Below, piece by piece: positions 16,603-25,102 of a stretch of 64,000 nucleotides of DNA. The notes beneath the pieces are model-generated. The model made no database searches. It saw only the letters and a program-made list of their open reading frames with translations, and had not been told where the DNA came from. Both the position numbers and the translations under genes were made by a program. Origin of the DNA: Lachnospiraceae bacterium (GTDB lineage: Bacteria; Bacillota; Clostridia; Lachnospirales; Lachnospiraceae); contig JAGBEV010000055.1 of assembly GCA_017936785.1 (NCBI GenBank), positions 1-64,000 on the forward strand. The letters are read 5' to 3'. The stretch's first letter is position 1. Every line of letters begins with the position of its first letter.

Positions 16603-17337
16603 TTATAAAGCGCCCTTTATCACAGTAGTTGCGATCACCGCCAAAATACCGCCGATAGAGGAACCTACAAGATTAACAATCAACTGATACTGCCAGTCCA
16701 CCTTTTCTTTTCCCTTGTTTGGAATTGGAAGAAGCGCAAACCAGATACTGCTGAATACGGAACGCATTGCATTCATGCTGAATCCTGTGCTGTTTAATGA
16801 CAATGCCAAAAAGGCAACTGCCCCAAAACCGACCAGACCAACGATCAATGACTGATTTCCGGCTTTCAGATCGCTTACTCCGGCAATCGCCATAAAGACA
16901 AGGAATAAAAATACAAAAGTTGCGATCACTTCCTGCACAAAGTTAAGCGGCAGATTTTTTTCTACCGGATATGCAGAGAAAATCCCTCTCTTCGGCGCAT
17001 CTCCGGAAGCCTTAAAGGAATCCCAGAAGAAGATCATGCAAATGAGCACTGCTGCTCCTGCTGCCAGAAACTCCATCAATAAGTATATACATCCTTCTCC
17101 GACTGCCAGTCCGTTCCAGATCATGCTGCCCAATACAACGCCCGGATTTAAGTATGCAGGTCCGCCCATGATCGCTGCCACCGCAAGTCCGAATCCGACT
17201 GCCAGGCTCCATGCAAAGACAAGCTCAATATAATTGAGCGTTCCCACCAATGTTTTCTTCAGAGAAATATTGCACATATATGCATATCCTCCGAGTAAAA
17301 AAATAAGACTTCCTACAAATTCCGCTAAGTACGCCAT
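16603..17337 (-). CDS. Atypical aquaporin / glycerol-facilitator family channel
   Basis: A 244-residue membrane protein with six helices and the internal duplication of the MIP family. The first half-helix loop reads AYLNPGVVLGS, where the canonical NPA is NPG. The second reads GFSMNAMRSVFSS, where NPA-R has become NAM-R. The channel family is therefore likely but the pore selectivity filter is altered, so the solute could be other than water or glycerol. ATG at 17337 has GGGGG upstream. A consensus promoter and a leader of about 190 bases with a 35-codon frame precede it; a terminator follows. Confidence 0.75.
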   Translation of the reverse strand: MAYLAEFVGSLIFLLGGYAYMCNISLKKTLVGTLNYIELVFAWSLAVGFGLAVAAIMGGPAYLNPGVVLGSMIWNGLAVGEGCIYLLMEFLAAGAAVLICMIFFWDSFKASGDAPKRGIFSAYPVEKNLPLNFVQEVIATFVFLFLVFMAIAGVSDLKAGNQSLIVGLVGFGAVAFLALSLNSTGFSMNAMRSVFSSIWFALLPIPNKGKEKVDWQYQLIVNLVGSSIGGILAVIATTVIKGAL

Positions 17338-17398
17338 AGCGGTTCCCCCTTTTGTTAATTAAATTGATCCGCTTATGACACTCCCCAAAATAGTGCCA

Positions 17399-17506
17399 TC
17401 ATTGGATTTCCTTTTTCTCCCAATGCGCCAGTTCCTTTTGGATGCTCGGCAACAAAAAACTCTCCGCCAGTAAATCCAACAGAGAGTATTCAATTACATA
17501 TTTCAT
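17399..17506 (-). CDS. Small open frame (35 aa) in the aquaporin leader
   Basis: ATG at 17506 starts a 35-residue amphipathic peptide ending HWEKKEIQ, located between a strong promoter and the aquaporin start. There is no good RBS. An overlapping ATGATGG at its stop begins a nine-codon frame (MMALFWGVS), closing before the aquaporin RBS. It might be a regulatory leader or simply unstructured leader sequence. Confidence 0.3.
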   Translation of the reverse strand: MKYVIEYSLLDLLAESFLLPSIQKELAHWEKKEIQ

Positions 17507-17536
17507 TGGGAATTTTTTGTTAATATTGTTATCTTT

Positions 17537-17564
17537 ATTATACACAATATGAAAAATATGTCAA
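17537..17564 (-). promoter_or_regulatory. Sigma-A promoter of the aquaporin gene
   Basis: Minus strand TTGACA (17559-17564) and TATAAT (17537-17542) with a 16-base spacer. The predicted start is near 17530, leaving a long leader before the start codon at 17337. Confidence 0.7.
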
Positions 17565-17604
17565 ATTCTGTCAATTATTCAATGGAAAACAGGGAAACCA
17601 GCCT

Positions 17605-18906
17605 TTATTTTTTATCGTTTTCCTGTCTGTATACCATTTCTACCTTATCCTTTATATCCAGAAACACCTCTGCTAAGAGGGGATCAAAATCCTGTCCGCT
17701 CCCCTCTGAAATAATGTCAAAGCACTGCTCTAACGGCATTGCCTTCCTGTAGCATCTGTTCTGTGATACTGCATCAAATACATCTGCGATCGCCATGATC
17801 CGGGCACAGAGTGGGATTTCTTTTCGCTTTAATCCGGCTGGATAACCTTTTCCGTTCCATTTTTCATGGTGGTACATGGCAATGTTATAGGCAATTTCCA
17901 TATATTGCCGATCTCCCATGCGGCTGAAGGTCTGACGGATGATCTCCCCGCCTTTGGAAGCGTGCAGCTTCATCTTTTCAAATTCTTCCGCTGTCAGCTT
18001 ATCCGGCTTTTGCAAAATTGCATCCGGCACGGCAATTTTCCCGATGTCGTGCATGGGCGCTGCCATCAGAATATTTCTCATATAATCCTTTGTCAGCACC
18101 CGACGGTAGTATCCACGGCTGCGCAGTTCCTCCGTCAACAGCTTTACATACTGGGTTGTCCGTTTTACATGACCTCCAGTATTTTCATCCCGGTTCTCAA
18201 TAAGCGTCGCGAATCCCATTACCATTTCTTCGTGATACCGGAGCAGTTCCTGCATGGCTGGATCTTCCTGGTTCATGTATGCTCCCAGAATGACCATCAT
18301 AGCAGCAACGCCGGAGATCAGTGCATCCGGGAAAATCATCTGATAGCCTGTTACGCCGATCAGGACAACCAGGCAGGAAATCATATTAAAACGTTTGTGG
18401 CTTTGTATGTAATTCCAGCGCCTAAACATCAGCGCCAGTGTCAGCAGAATATAAAAACTTGCCATGATAAAGCAAGTATAAGCTGAAATTCCCATTGAGT
18501 AGTTGCTCAACTTGCCGCTCCGATATTCCAGATCTTTTAAGAAAAATACAACCACGCATATGTTTACGAAGAACGGAGCACATAACAGGAAACGCTTCCG
18601 CTTACCGGCAGGCAGTCCTTCCGCTGCGGAAAGCATATACAAAAACATGGCAAATATAAGTGTATCGATACTGATCAGAAACAGCCCGTGCAGGATCATG
18701 TTCAATTCCTTGCTTACCATGTCAGGATGGTTGACCGTATATGCAGTAATAGCATCCAGTATCAGGTTCACAAAACCGATAAGCAGCAGCGCATCATACA
18801 TTGAAAACCTGCCCCGGATATGAAACCGCTTCTTTTCCTTAAAATAAATGATCAAGATATATAAAAGAACCAGCAGACACCCTATCTGCAATTTACAATA
18901 TTCCAT
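17605..18906 (-). CDS. 7TM-domain HD-GYP phosphodiesterase
   Basis: A 433-residue membrane protein. The N-terminal ~200 residues form about seven hydrophobic helices containing DAITAYTVNHPDMVSKELN. The C-terminal HD-GYP domain (about 215-420) shows GGHVKRTTQYVKLL, HDIGKI, HHEKWNGKGYPAGL and IMAIADVFDAVSQNR. HD-GYP enzymes hydrolyse cyclic di-GMP or related dinucleotides, so this is probably a membrane sensor that lowers a second messenger. The same N-terminal module occurs on the histidine kinase at 28166. It begins 25 bases after the chemoreceptor gene and is likely co-transcribed with it. Confidence 0.9.
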   Translation of the reverse strand: MEYCKLQIGCLLVLLYILIIYFKEKKRFHIRGRFSMYDALLLIGFVNLILDAITAYTVNHPDMVSKELNMILHGLFLISIDTLIFAMFLYMLSAAEGLPAGKRKRFLLCAPFFVNICVVVFFLKDLEYRSGKLSNYSMGISAYTCFIMASFYILLTLALMFRRWNYIQSHKRFNMISCLVVLIGVTGYQMIFPDALISGVAAMMVILGAYMNQEDPAMQELLRYHEEMVMGFATLIENRDENTGGHVKRTTQYVKLLTEELRSRGYYRRVLTKDYMRNILMAAPMHDIGKIAVPDAILQKPDKLTAEEFEKMKLHASKGGEIIRQTFSRMGDRQYMEIAYNIAMYHHEKWNGKGYPAGLKRKEIPLCARIMAIADVFDAVSQNRCYRKAMPLEQCFDIISEGSGQDFDPLLAEVFLDIKDKVEMVYRQENDKK

Positions 18907-18931
18907 ATATTCCCCTCGCTTTCCGCCGACG

Positions 18932-20458
18932 TTACCCTAAAACAACCGCATTCAACTGCTCAGAAAGCCCTTTGATCTGCTCTACGATCTCCGCAAGGCT
19001 CTCCGTTCCGGCACTATTTTCCTGGGTTGCAGCCGTTACATGCTCTACCGCACTGCAATTTTGCTGCGTGTTATTGCTGATCCTCTTCATTCCGTCAGAA
19101 ACCTCGCCGCTCTTTTCCCGGATGACCTTAGCAGCCTTATCTATTTCATAAATCTGCTGTGCCAGTTCTCCATTGGAAGCTGTAATGATCGCAGAGGATT
19201 CATTTGCCTTCTGAATGCTTTCCATCCCATTTTGTGTATAAATCACATTCTGCTCCATTGCAGTTACTGCATTTTCCGTATTTTTTACCACTTCATGTAC
19301 AATGATCTCTATATTTCCGACTGCTGCCTTTGTCTGCTCAGAAAGCTTCTGGATCTCCTCAGCGACCACGGCAAATCCTTTTCCGTGTTCACCTGCCCTT
19401 GCCGCTTCTATTGTAGCATTCAGCGCTAAAATATTGGTTCTCCCGGATATACTGGTGATCGTCTGGATAATTCCTATGATCTCTTTGGATTCTTCTCCCA
19501 GATTGCTGATGATCTGCTTACACTCATTTGTACTGCTATGTATCTGTTCCATGCTGGCGGTTGCATCATCCATCCGGCTTTGATTTTCTTTTGTGTTTTC
19601 TTCAATCTGATCTGTAAGCAATGCTGTCTTGTGGTTCATATCGCTTAACTGGGAAAGTTCTTTTGCAATGTCCTGAACTCTATTATCTGCATTTTCAACT
19701 GCTGCCGCATTCTCCATGGAACCTCCTAATAAATGTTCCGCTTCTTCTGCAATGCTCTGGTTTGCCTGTAGGGAGTTTTCCGTGATTCCTGAAAGCTCTG
19801 TTACCATATCAAATAATGTTTCGGAGGTCTGTGCTGCATTCTCCCTCATTTTCTTCATCTGTTCCAGCATTTCCTTCTGCTCTTCCGCTCCCAACAGATT
19901 GGAAAGCAAAGATGCTGTTCTTTCACAAAGCATGGTAAAAATTGCCGCCACTGCGATCAATACCAATGCACGGGGAATCACTCCGAAAATGATCACTTTA
20001 CTAAAAACCGTAAAATTATCGTCCGGCAGTGTATTCAGATAAAAAGCCAAGATCTGTCCTATGGAGACGCCTGCCACTGTAAGACCGGTCGCCATTATAT
20101 TCAGCCTTTTTGAGAAGTAAAGGCTTGCGATCGCTATGGAATAAACATAAATTGCGACCACATGATAAGTGAGCGTGATACTGAGCAAGGTCACAAATAT
20201 TGCCGCACATGCCACATTTACATATTTAACCCAGCTATGATTCTGATTCAGCACATTTACCAGCAAGGTGGGAAGCAGCAGCAATATGCTTCCACACAAG
20301 TATGCAATCGTCATGATCGTAATATCAACGATAAATATGCCAACCAGATCTAACACATACACAAAGGAAAAGATCAAAAACGTAATACGCATGACTTTTG
20401 ATACGATCTTATTTGCCTGTTTCTCATTTTCTTTTAACATTCCGTTTTGTACTGCCAT
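18932..20458 (-). CDS. Methyl-accepting chemotaxis protein with polytopic membrane domain
   Basis: About 508 residues from the ATG at 20458, which has GGAGG eight bases upstream; the ATG at 20482 abuts an RBS and is unlikely. The first ~190 residues form about six hydrophobic helices with almost no external loop, and no HAMP or Cache domain is seen. The signalling domain includes [20 protein letters not shown] and [15 protein letters not shown]. It should signal to a CheA-CheW array or to a c-di-GMP pathway with the adjacent HD-GYP protein. Sensing probably takes place within the membrane or cytoplasm. Confidence 0.9.
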   Translation of the reverse strand: MAVQNGMLKENEKQANKIVSKVMRITFLIFSFVYVLDLVGIFIVDITIMTIAYLCGSILLLLPTLLVNVLNQNHSWVKYVNVACAAIFVTLLSITLTYHVVAIYVYSIAIASLYFSKRLNIMATGLTVAGVSIGQILAFYLNTLPDDNFTVFSKVIIFGVIPRALVLIAVAAIFTMLCERTASLLSNLLGAEEQKEMLEQMKKMRENAAQTSETLFDMVTELSGITENSLQANQSIAEEAEHLLGGSMENAAAVENADNRVQDIAKELSQLSDMNHKTALLTDQIEENTKENQSRMDDATASMEQIHSSTNECKQIISNLGEESKEIIGIIQTITSISGRTNILALNATIEAARAGEHGKGFAVVAEEIQKLSEQTKAAVGNIEIIVHEVVKNTENAVTAMEQNVIYTQNGMESIQKANESSAIITASNGELAQQIYEIDKAAKVIREKSGEVSDGMKRISNNTQQNCSAVEHVTAATQENSAGTESLAEIVEQIKGLSEQLNAVVLG

Positions 20459-20534
20459 TTCACATTCCTCCAAATTAATCATCCTCCTGAAATGAACATC
20501 ATCAAATATAAAAGAGCCAACAAACTTATGTTTT

Positions 20535-20747
20535 TCACAAGTTCATCGGCTCTGCGTCTTTGCGGCTCTGCGCCTTTGCGTCTGGCTCTTTGATGATGTT
20601 TAATTTCATATTTTCTATTTCTATCAGGGTTTCATTTTTGCATTTGGGACAATAAAGGGGATAATTGCGAATCAATGTATCTTTTCTTATTTTGTCCCGG
20701 GTTTTATTTCCACATACAGGGCACCTGATCCATTCAGTTTCTACCAT
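20535..20747 (-). CDS. Cysteine-rich KTR protein
   Basis: A 70-residue zinc-ribbon protein with [16 protein letters not shown] and [13 protein letters not shown], the hallmarks of the KTR family (PF14205) carried by Tn916/Tn1549-type conjugative elements. Relatives end near EPDAKTQSR. Here a tandem step of about 16 bp at the 3' end (20550-20585) changes and extends the tail to [13 protein letters not shown] at 20747 has GGTGG upstream. A second copy of its last nine codons lies at 27355-27384, and a matching upstream segment lies at 29550. Function unknown; probably nucleic-acid binding. Confidence 0.85.
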   Translation of the reverse strand: MVETEWIRCPVCGNKTRDKIRKDTLIRNYPLYCPKCKNETLIEIENMKLNIIKEPDAKAQSRKDAEPMNL

Positions 20748-20816
20748 ATGTCTTCCACCTTTCTTGATCGGTCATATAAGTATCCTAACGCAAAATCCTA
20801 TGGGAATATAGGCGGG

Positions 20817-20839
20817 TTTTTATTGTAAATGTGTCAAAA
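20817..20839. repeat. 23-bp dispersed repeat, copy 1
   Basis: This sequence, starting TTTTTATTGTAAATG and ending GTGTCAAAA, is identical to 29550-29572. Here it lies 70 bases upstream of the KTR gene; the other copy lies 70 bases upstream of the YesM-like kinase. It probably marks the conserved upstream flank of a mobile KTR locus. Confidence 0.75.
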
Positions 20840-20849
20840 ATATAGATTA

Positions 20850-21010
20850 TCACGATTCCCATGGTTTCTCTCTATCAAGCCAGCCATTTTCTTTCCAGTA
20901 CAGCATCTCGGATGATACAAAAACCTGATCCTTCTTTCTGGATGCCGGCTGTCGTGGAAATCACGACAGCCTTTTTGGAGAACATGCGTCTTTTTCCAAA
21001 TAGACAATTT
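20850..21010 (-). pseudogene. Relic of a flavodoxin-family NAD(P)H oxidoreductase
   Basis: Minus-strand frames give FGKRRMFSKKAVVISTTAG, a beta-strand segment typical of small FMN-binding flavodoxin-family proteins. After a frame change comes YWKENGWLDREKPWES and a stop at 20850, matching the usual C-terminal end of such proteins. The catalytic and FMN-binding N-terminal region is absent. A strong hairpin at 20947-20971 is made by the codons for AVVISTTA and is not a terminator of another gene. Confidence 0.55.
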
Positions 21011-21021
21011 CCTTCAAGTCG

Positions 21022-21525
21022 TCATGCTATGCACAATTCCATCTCAATACATTCCCATTCACCAATAGGCATTTTATATTTTTCAGTTCTTCCAACAGGC
21101 TGAAATCCGACGGATTCATAACAATATCTCGCGCTATCGTTATTTGTAAATACCCCTAATGTAATTTTAGAAGCACACAAAATACTTTTTGCATAGTCTA
21201 TTGCCGACCGCAGCATTTTTTTGCCATTTCCGCATCCTCTTAAAACAGGATCAACAATAACGAATCCGAAACGCACAACACTATCATCGTTTTCATCCGG
21301 ATACCTGATAGTCAGATGTCCCACAAGATTGCCTTCATCATCAAATGCACTAAGCGGAATAAACCTGCCTCCCTGGATCATAGGTGCGTAATTTTCATTT
21401 AAGTCATCATCTGTCAGCGGAAATTTCCCTATTCTGTCAGCAGACCATTGATATAAGCTCTTTTCATCTTTGATCCAGCTGCATATCGTTGCTGCGTCTT
21501 CTTTTTGATATTTTTTTAATTCCAT
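21022..21525 (-). CDS. GNAT family N-acetyltransferase
   Basis: A 167-residue single-domain GNAT. The acetyl-CoA pyrophosphate loop reads VDPVLRGCGNGKKML near residues 92-106, followed by NNDSARYCYESVGF, the usual motif B. Substrate cannot be deduced; relatives acetylate small amines or ribosomal proteins. ATG at 21525 follows GAGGAAG. It lies ten bases after the MBL hydrolase gene, so the two are probably co-transcribed. Confidence 0.9.
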   Translation of the reverse strand: MELKKYQKEDAATICSWIKDEKSLYQWSADRIGKFPLTDDDLNENYAPMIQGGRFIPLSAFDDEGNLVGHLTIRYPDENDDSVVRFGFVIVDPVLRGCGNGKKMLRSAIDYAKSILCASKITLGVFTNNDSARYCYESVGFQPVGRTEKYKMPIGEWECIEMELCIA

Positions 21526-21534
21526 ATTTCTTCC

Positions 21535-22353
21535 TCAAATTTCAAGATGCGAGCCACTGTGAAAAGCCTGCAGCCGGTCACCCATGATTTCTTTCATAAT
21601 GTCAAAGGCTTTCTGTCCGGTGCAATGTCCTGTGTAAAACAGTGCCTTTGTTTCCAACAATTCGTAAGCAGTCTGCCGGATATGATCAACTTCTTCTTGT
21701 GTATAGTCACTACTTTTCATCATATGAAAACCACTGATAACCGTTTGCGGATATATGCCGAACAGTTGATAATAACGGTCGAGAATACTCAAAATACCAT
21801 TATGTGCACATCCTGATAACAATGTTTGATGCTCTTCTTGCCTGATTACAAGACATTGCTCGTGTGAAAAGGTATCCTGTATATAAGTGTTACCGACTTT
21901 TTGTTTTAGTTCCCGGTTACTCCACTTAGGATACCGCTCTCCATTAAGATCAGTGAATAAAAACAGTTCATCATCTATTTCCAGACTTCCTTGCACCCTA
22001 ATAATCTGAGGTAATTTCATAATATTTTTATCTATTCCGATATATTTCTTGCTCTGTGATGATATATGATAGTAATCACCGCCAACAGTATCTTTCAGAT
22101 AAATTTTAGCCTTTGGGTTTATTTCAGCAAATGCAGGCAAACCGCCGGCATGGTCATAGTGCCCATGACTTAAAATAAAAATATCTACCTGTGTCAAATC
22201 CACACCCAGTACATCGGCATTATGTATAAACATATCCGTGGCTCCGCTGTCCACCAGCAGCTTATGTTTCTCTGTCTCAATGTAAAAACTCAGTCCATGT
22301 TCATTCAAGCAATTACTGCCCTTTGTATCCTCCACAAGATTGATAATCATCAT
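21535..22353 (-). CDS. MBL-fold metallo-hydrolase (dihydropterin-phosphate synthase-like)
   Basis: A 272-residue protein with the zinc motif SHGHYDHAGG near residue 62, SGCAHNGILSILD near 180, ISGFHMM and TGHCTGQKAF near the C-terminus. This matches the subgroup annotated as 7,8-dihydropterin-6-methyl-4-(beta-D-ribofuranosyl)-aminobenzene 5'-phosphate synthase in archaea and gut Clostridia; the bacterial reaction is not established. Its ATG overlaps the stop of the XRE-TPR regulator (ATGA), so its expression is tied to that gene. Confidence 0.88.
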   Translation of the reverse strand: MMIINLVEDTKGSNCLNEHGLSFYIETEKHKLLVDSGATDMFIHNADVLGVDLTQVDIFILSHGHYDHAGGLPAFAEINPKAKIYLKDTVGGDYYHISSQSKKYIGIDKNIMKLPQIIRVQGSLEIDDELFLFTDLNGERYPKWSNRELKQKVGNTYIQDTFSHEQCLVIRQEEHQTLLSGCAHNGILSILDRYYQLFGIYPQTVISGFHMMKSSDYTQEEVDHIRQTAYELLETKALFYTGHCTGQKAFDIMKEIMGDRLQAFHSGSHLEI

Positions 22354-23066
22354 AACAAATTTTCCCCCAAAGATTGCGATTTGTTGTTCTCTTTATTTCC
22401 TTTTTTCGTCCTTGTTGCAAATTGGAATCTGTATATAAGATTCTCCCAAGGTTCATATCCTTTCATAAAGCTAAAATCATCTTCATCTCTAAAAACTTCT
22501 AGCAATTTTTCTTTTATTTCTTGAAAATATGAACCATCAGCATTTCTGAATTTCTTGTGTCTATATAACTTTGATTTTTGGAAATCACCTATACTGTCCA
22601 CGTTCTCCAACAACTGCTCTACTACCTTATAAGTACCTTCAATATTTTTTTCTGCATATACAATGTCAAGCATAGATGCATACTCGTTATATTTTCCCAT
22701 GTCAAAAATTTGGGACAATGTACTCATTTTCTCTGTCAAAAATCTTGCATATGCAGTATCATCTTCTTCAAGAGCCAATCCAGCCATCAGAGAAAATGCA
22801 AAATTCAAAGTACTGTACTCAGAAAAAAGTACATTCTCAAACATCTCATATGCATCTTCTATCTTTCCTTGTTCTTTATACAACCGTCCCCAATATACCT
22901 TTTTCATAGGGTCATAATCAGAAAAATAGCTTAAATATTTCTCTGCCATTGTATAATTCTTTTTTCTTAAATAGAAACCAAACAATGAATCAGCTGCATG
23001 ATGTCTTATTTCTTCATTTTCATCATTCAATGCCATTTCAATACCATGAATTGATTTGCTCATCAT
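22350..23066 (-). CDS. TPR-like C-terminal part of an XRE regulator (split by frameshift)
   Basis: A 238-residue helical repeat protein (FYLRKKNYTMAEKYLSYF, VYWGRLYKEQGKIEDAYEMF) that matches the C-terminal part of the long HTH-XRE/TPR regulators of gut Clostridia. It overlaps the HTH-bearing frame by 29 bases in another frame. Dropping one base near 23040 would join SWY to the residues EMALNDENEE and restore one protein of about 360 residues. The frame listed here starts with an incidental ATG and has no good RBS. Either a recent mutation or a sequence error. Confidence 0.7.
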   Translation of the reverse strand: MMSKSIHGIEMALNDENEEIRHHAADSLFGFYLRKKNYTMAEKYLSYFSDYDPMKKVYWGRLYKEQGKIEDAYEMFENVLFSEYSTLNFAFSLMAGLALEEDDTAYARFLTEKMSTLSQIFDMGKYNEYASMLDIVYAEKNIEGTYKVVEQLLENVDSIGDFQKSKLYRHKKFRNADGSYFQEIKEKLLEVFRDEDDFSFMKGYEPWENLIYRFQFATRTKKGNKENNKSQSLGENLL

Positions 23067-23460
23067 ATTTATCAGGCTCCTTGCACTCTCCAGTCAGTCT
23101 TCTTGCATCAAGCATTACAGCGACTTGCCAAATAAGCATATTACAATTTGGATACTCTTTAATGACTCTCATAGCCCATTCATAAGTCTTATCGTAACCC
23201 TCTTTTGAAAACATCTTATCCATTTGCCTGATAATCTCTTCAATTTCAACATCTGTAAGTTTTTCATGAAAAGAAAGCAATGTATCAAGAGAAATATTCA
23301 ACAGTCTGGCAATTGGAGACAATAACTCGATATCAGGATTAGAATTACCATTTTCCCACTTATTCACAGCTGGCGTTGTTACGCCTAACCTATTTGCCAT
23401 TTCTTCTTGTGTAAGACCAATATCTTTTCTATATTTTTTTATTACACTGCCAATATCCAT
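23038..23460 (-). CDS. HTH XRE-type regulator, N-terminal part
   Basis: A 140-residue frame with a clear XRE helix-turn-helix: IGLTQEEMANRLGVTTPAVN followed by KWENGNSNPDIELL. A linker (DKMFSKEGYDKTYEWAMRVI) begins the TPR-like region, then a stop at 23038 interrupts it. It would normally be the DNA-binding part of one long regulator controlling the downstream MBL and GNAT genes. A promoter (TTGTGC, 17 bases, TATGAT) lies at 23506-23534. Confidence 0.8.
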   Translation of the reverse strand: MDIGSVIKKYRKDIGLTQEEMANRLGVTTPAVNKWENGNSNPDIELLSPIARLLNISLDTLLSFHEKLTDVEIEEIIRQMDKMFSKEGYDKTYEWAMRVIKEYPNCNMLIWQVAVMLDARRLTGECKEPDKYDEQINSWY

Positions 23461-23805
23461 TTTAAATCATCCCCTAAAATTTAATTCAAAAGCTTTTGTA
23501 AATAAATCATAACAAGATTTCTCCCACTGCACAATTGAATGGTTGTTAAATCTCTTTCAATTTATTTAACCATTAGGAAATATACAAACACACAAAAGTA
23601 CAATTCTCATCTATCACCATTTCTTATCTCCATAAACCGGAAGCTATAGCTTACAAAACAATATGTTGTTGACTTGTTCTGTTACATATATTTCATTTTC
23701 AACCACTTCAAGTTTATAACTCTCAATAATACTTTTATCATGTTTCCTTTATGCTCAGTTTACGGGGATTCATCCCTCCCCGTAAACCGAAACACATGTA
23801 TTCCT
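23461..23805. other. 345-bp non-coding gap
   Basis: No gene is seen. It holds a minus-strand promoter for the XRE regulator (23506-23534), an AT-rich imperfect dyad around 23550-23576 (GGTTGTTAAAT with ATTTAACC), and a hairpin at 23758-23787 (GTTTACGGGGA with TCCCCGTAAAC) after the RNHCP gene. That hairpin lacks a T-tract, so its role as a terminator is doubtful. Confidence 0.5.
23506..23534 (-). promoter_or_regulatory. Promoter of the XRE regulator
   Basis: Minus strand TTGTGC (23529-23534), 17-base spacer, TATGAT (23506-23511) with an extended TG. About 45 bases upstream of the start codon at 23460. Confidence 0.5.
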
Positions 23806-24237
23806 TTAGTCTCTGCTAATCTGACCATCGCCGCCCATCAGCGCTGTCATTTCTTCGATGCGCTCCAACGGGAATGGCGGAGCACACAAAGGCTTCATTG
23901 CAATGCTCATTAGCTTCATGGGATTGTCATCTGCTGCTATACGGTTGGACGACAATACGCCACAGCGGCGGCAACGGTGAATGATCGCCCATTCGCCGCC
24001 TTTCCTTACCCAGACTGTCACCGGCTCCATGATACCGCCGCAATCGGCGGCACGATCTCCCGGCTCTATATCCACATGAAGGCTGGACAGGCAGTTGGGA
24101 CAATGGTTCCGGTGCCCGCTCCCTGCCCCTGCAGAAACAACCGGTCTGCCACAGACTTTACAGGTAAAGCTGTCGGTACAGGCATGTGTTTTATAGTATC
24201 CTTTTTCGTATTTCTTTCTTTTATTTTCACTATTCAT
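23806..24237 (-). CDS. RNHCP domain protein
   Basis: About 143 residues from the ATG at 24237, with AGGAGG upstream; the longer frame to 24321 is not supported. The defining RNHCPNCLSSLHVD motif (PF12647) follows an earlier CKVCGRPVV pair, and HRCRRCGVLSSNRIAADDNP follows later, giving two zinc knuckles. Found widely in Firmicutes; the name comes from the motif and function is unknown, probably nucleic-acid binding. Stands alone between two minus-strand genes. Confidence 0.9.
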   Translation of the reverse strand: MNSENKRKKYEKGYYKTHACTDSFTCKVCGRPVVSAGAGSGHRNHCPNCLSSLHVDIEPGDRAADCGGIMEPVTVWVRKGGEWAIIHRCRRCGVLSSNRIAADDNPMKLMSIAMKPLCAPPFPLERIEEMTALMGGDGQISRD

Positions 24238-24379
24238 TTGTTTTTCCTCCTGAAGATTACTGTTCATCCTTTCGGGAGGAATGGAGATAATATTCCCGCA
24301 GACCTCCCGGTCAGCGCTCAATCTCCGGTATTAAGATATTATGTTTCAAAAAGCAAAACTCCTTTTTTAATTTATTTGA

Positions 24380-24658
24380 TCAGCTTTCTTCATTCCGCTT
24401 TATCCACCCCGTCGTCAAAGATGCGATAGCCATACCCAGCATCGGTCCCATGGTAAAACAAATGGCATTGCTTTCCAGAAAGCCGCACACATTCAGGATT
24501 TGACCAAATACGATACCCAGACCTGCGCCAATTACCAGACCCTGATCGAATTTTTTCTCATTCTCTTGTTCCTTTGCTTTGACAAATTCTACAGCGATCA
24601 CCGCCAGAGACAATCCCAGCAGCAGCAATGGAAATGCGGCAGTCATAAATTCTTTCAT
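24380..24658 (-). CDS. Small two-helix membrane protein
   Basis: A 92-residue protein. An N-terminal hydrophobic helix (FPLLLLGLSLAVIAVEFV) is followed by a charged stretch (KAKEQENEKKFD), and a glycine-rich second hydrophobic region (LVIGAGLGIVFGQIL and MGPMLGMAIASLTTG) ends in a basic tail. No family assigned. GGAGG precedes the ATG by seven bases. A single-gene unit in a string of small accessory genes. Confidence 0.65.
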   Translation of the reverse strand: MKEFMTAAFPLLLLGLSLAVIAVEFVKAKEQENEKKFDQGLVIGAGLGIVFGQILNVCGFLESNAICFTMGPMLGMAIASLTTGWIKRNEES

Positions 24659-24813
24659 CTCAAATCCTCCTTCACTCTTTCAAGCAATAGATTGTATTTC
24701 CGTTTCCAATCCCCACTCAAGGTATTGCTTTTTCAAAATCAGCATGTCACCGGTAAGAAATGCAAGGAAGGAAAGGCACCTCCCTATTTCTATCATAGAG
24801 GAAAACTTATATT

Positions 24814-25035
24814 TCACAATCGACGCTCCGTAGAGATGGATTGGAAAATAACTGTCTGGTTCTTCATCGATATTTTTTCGACTCGATAGCCATATTCTAT
24901 AAGCTCTTTTTTGTATTTCAAAAAGGAGTGGTCTATCGGGATCTGGGCAATATTTTCTATCTCTTTAAACGATAACCGGATGGACTGGCTTCCGTTTTTT
25001 TGTACATATTCCCATAAAGAGTTATATTTACTCAT
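24814..25035 (-). CDS. Small hypothetical protein (DUF7662-like)
   Basis: A 73-residue basic cytosolic protein beginning MSKYNSLWEYVQKNG. A central FKEIENIAQIPIDHSFL resembles small proteins that I remember as DUF7662, possibly nucleic-acid-binding winged-helix-like. AGGAG lies upstream of ATG at 25035. The assignment is tentative. Confidence 0.6.
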   Translation of the reverse strand: MSKYNSLWEYVQKNGSQSIRLSFKEIENIAQIPIDHSFLKYKKELIEYGYRVEKISMKNQTVIFQSISTERRL

Positions 25036-25102
25036 TGTCCTTTATCTCCTTGCAAATATTAGATTTGCTCCTGTTTTGTGCAATACTGTGAGTTTTAAAT
25101 GA

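Noticed and set aside
20947-20976. Perfect hairpin with T5 on the plus strand as a terminator
   Set aside because: It is formed by coding sequence of the flavodoxin relic on the other strand and no plus-strand gene lies upstream.
24665-24800. A 38-codon minus-strand frame between two small genes
   Set aside because: No RBS, no recognisable feature, and short enough to occur by chance.
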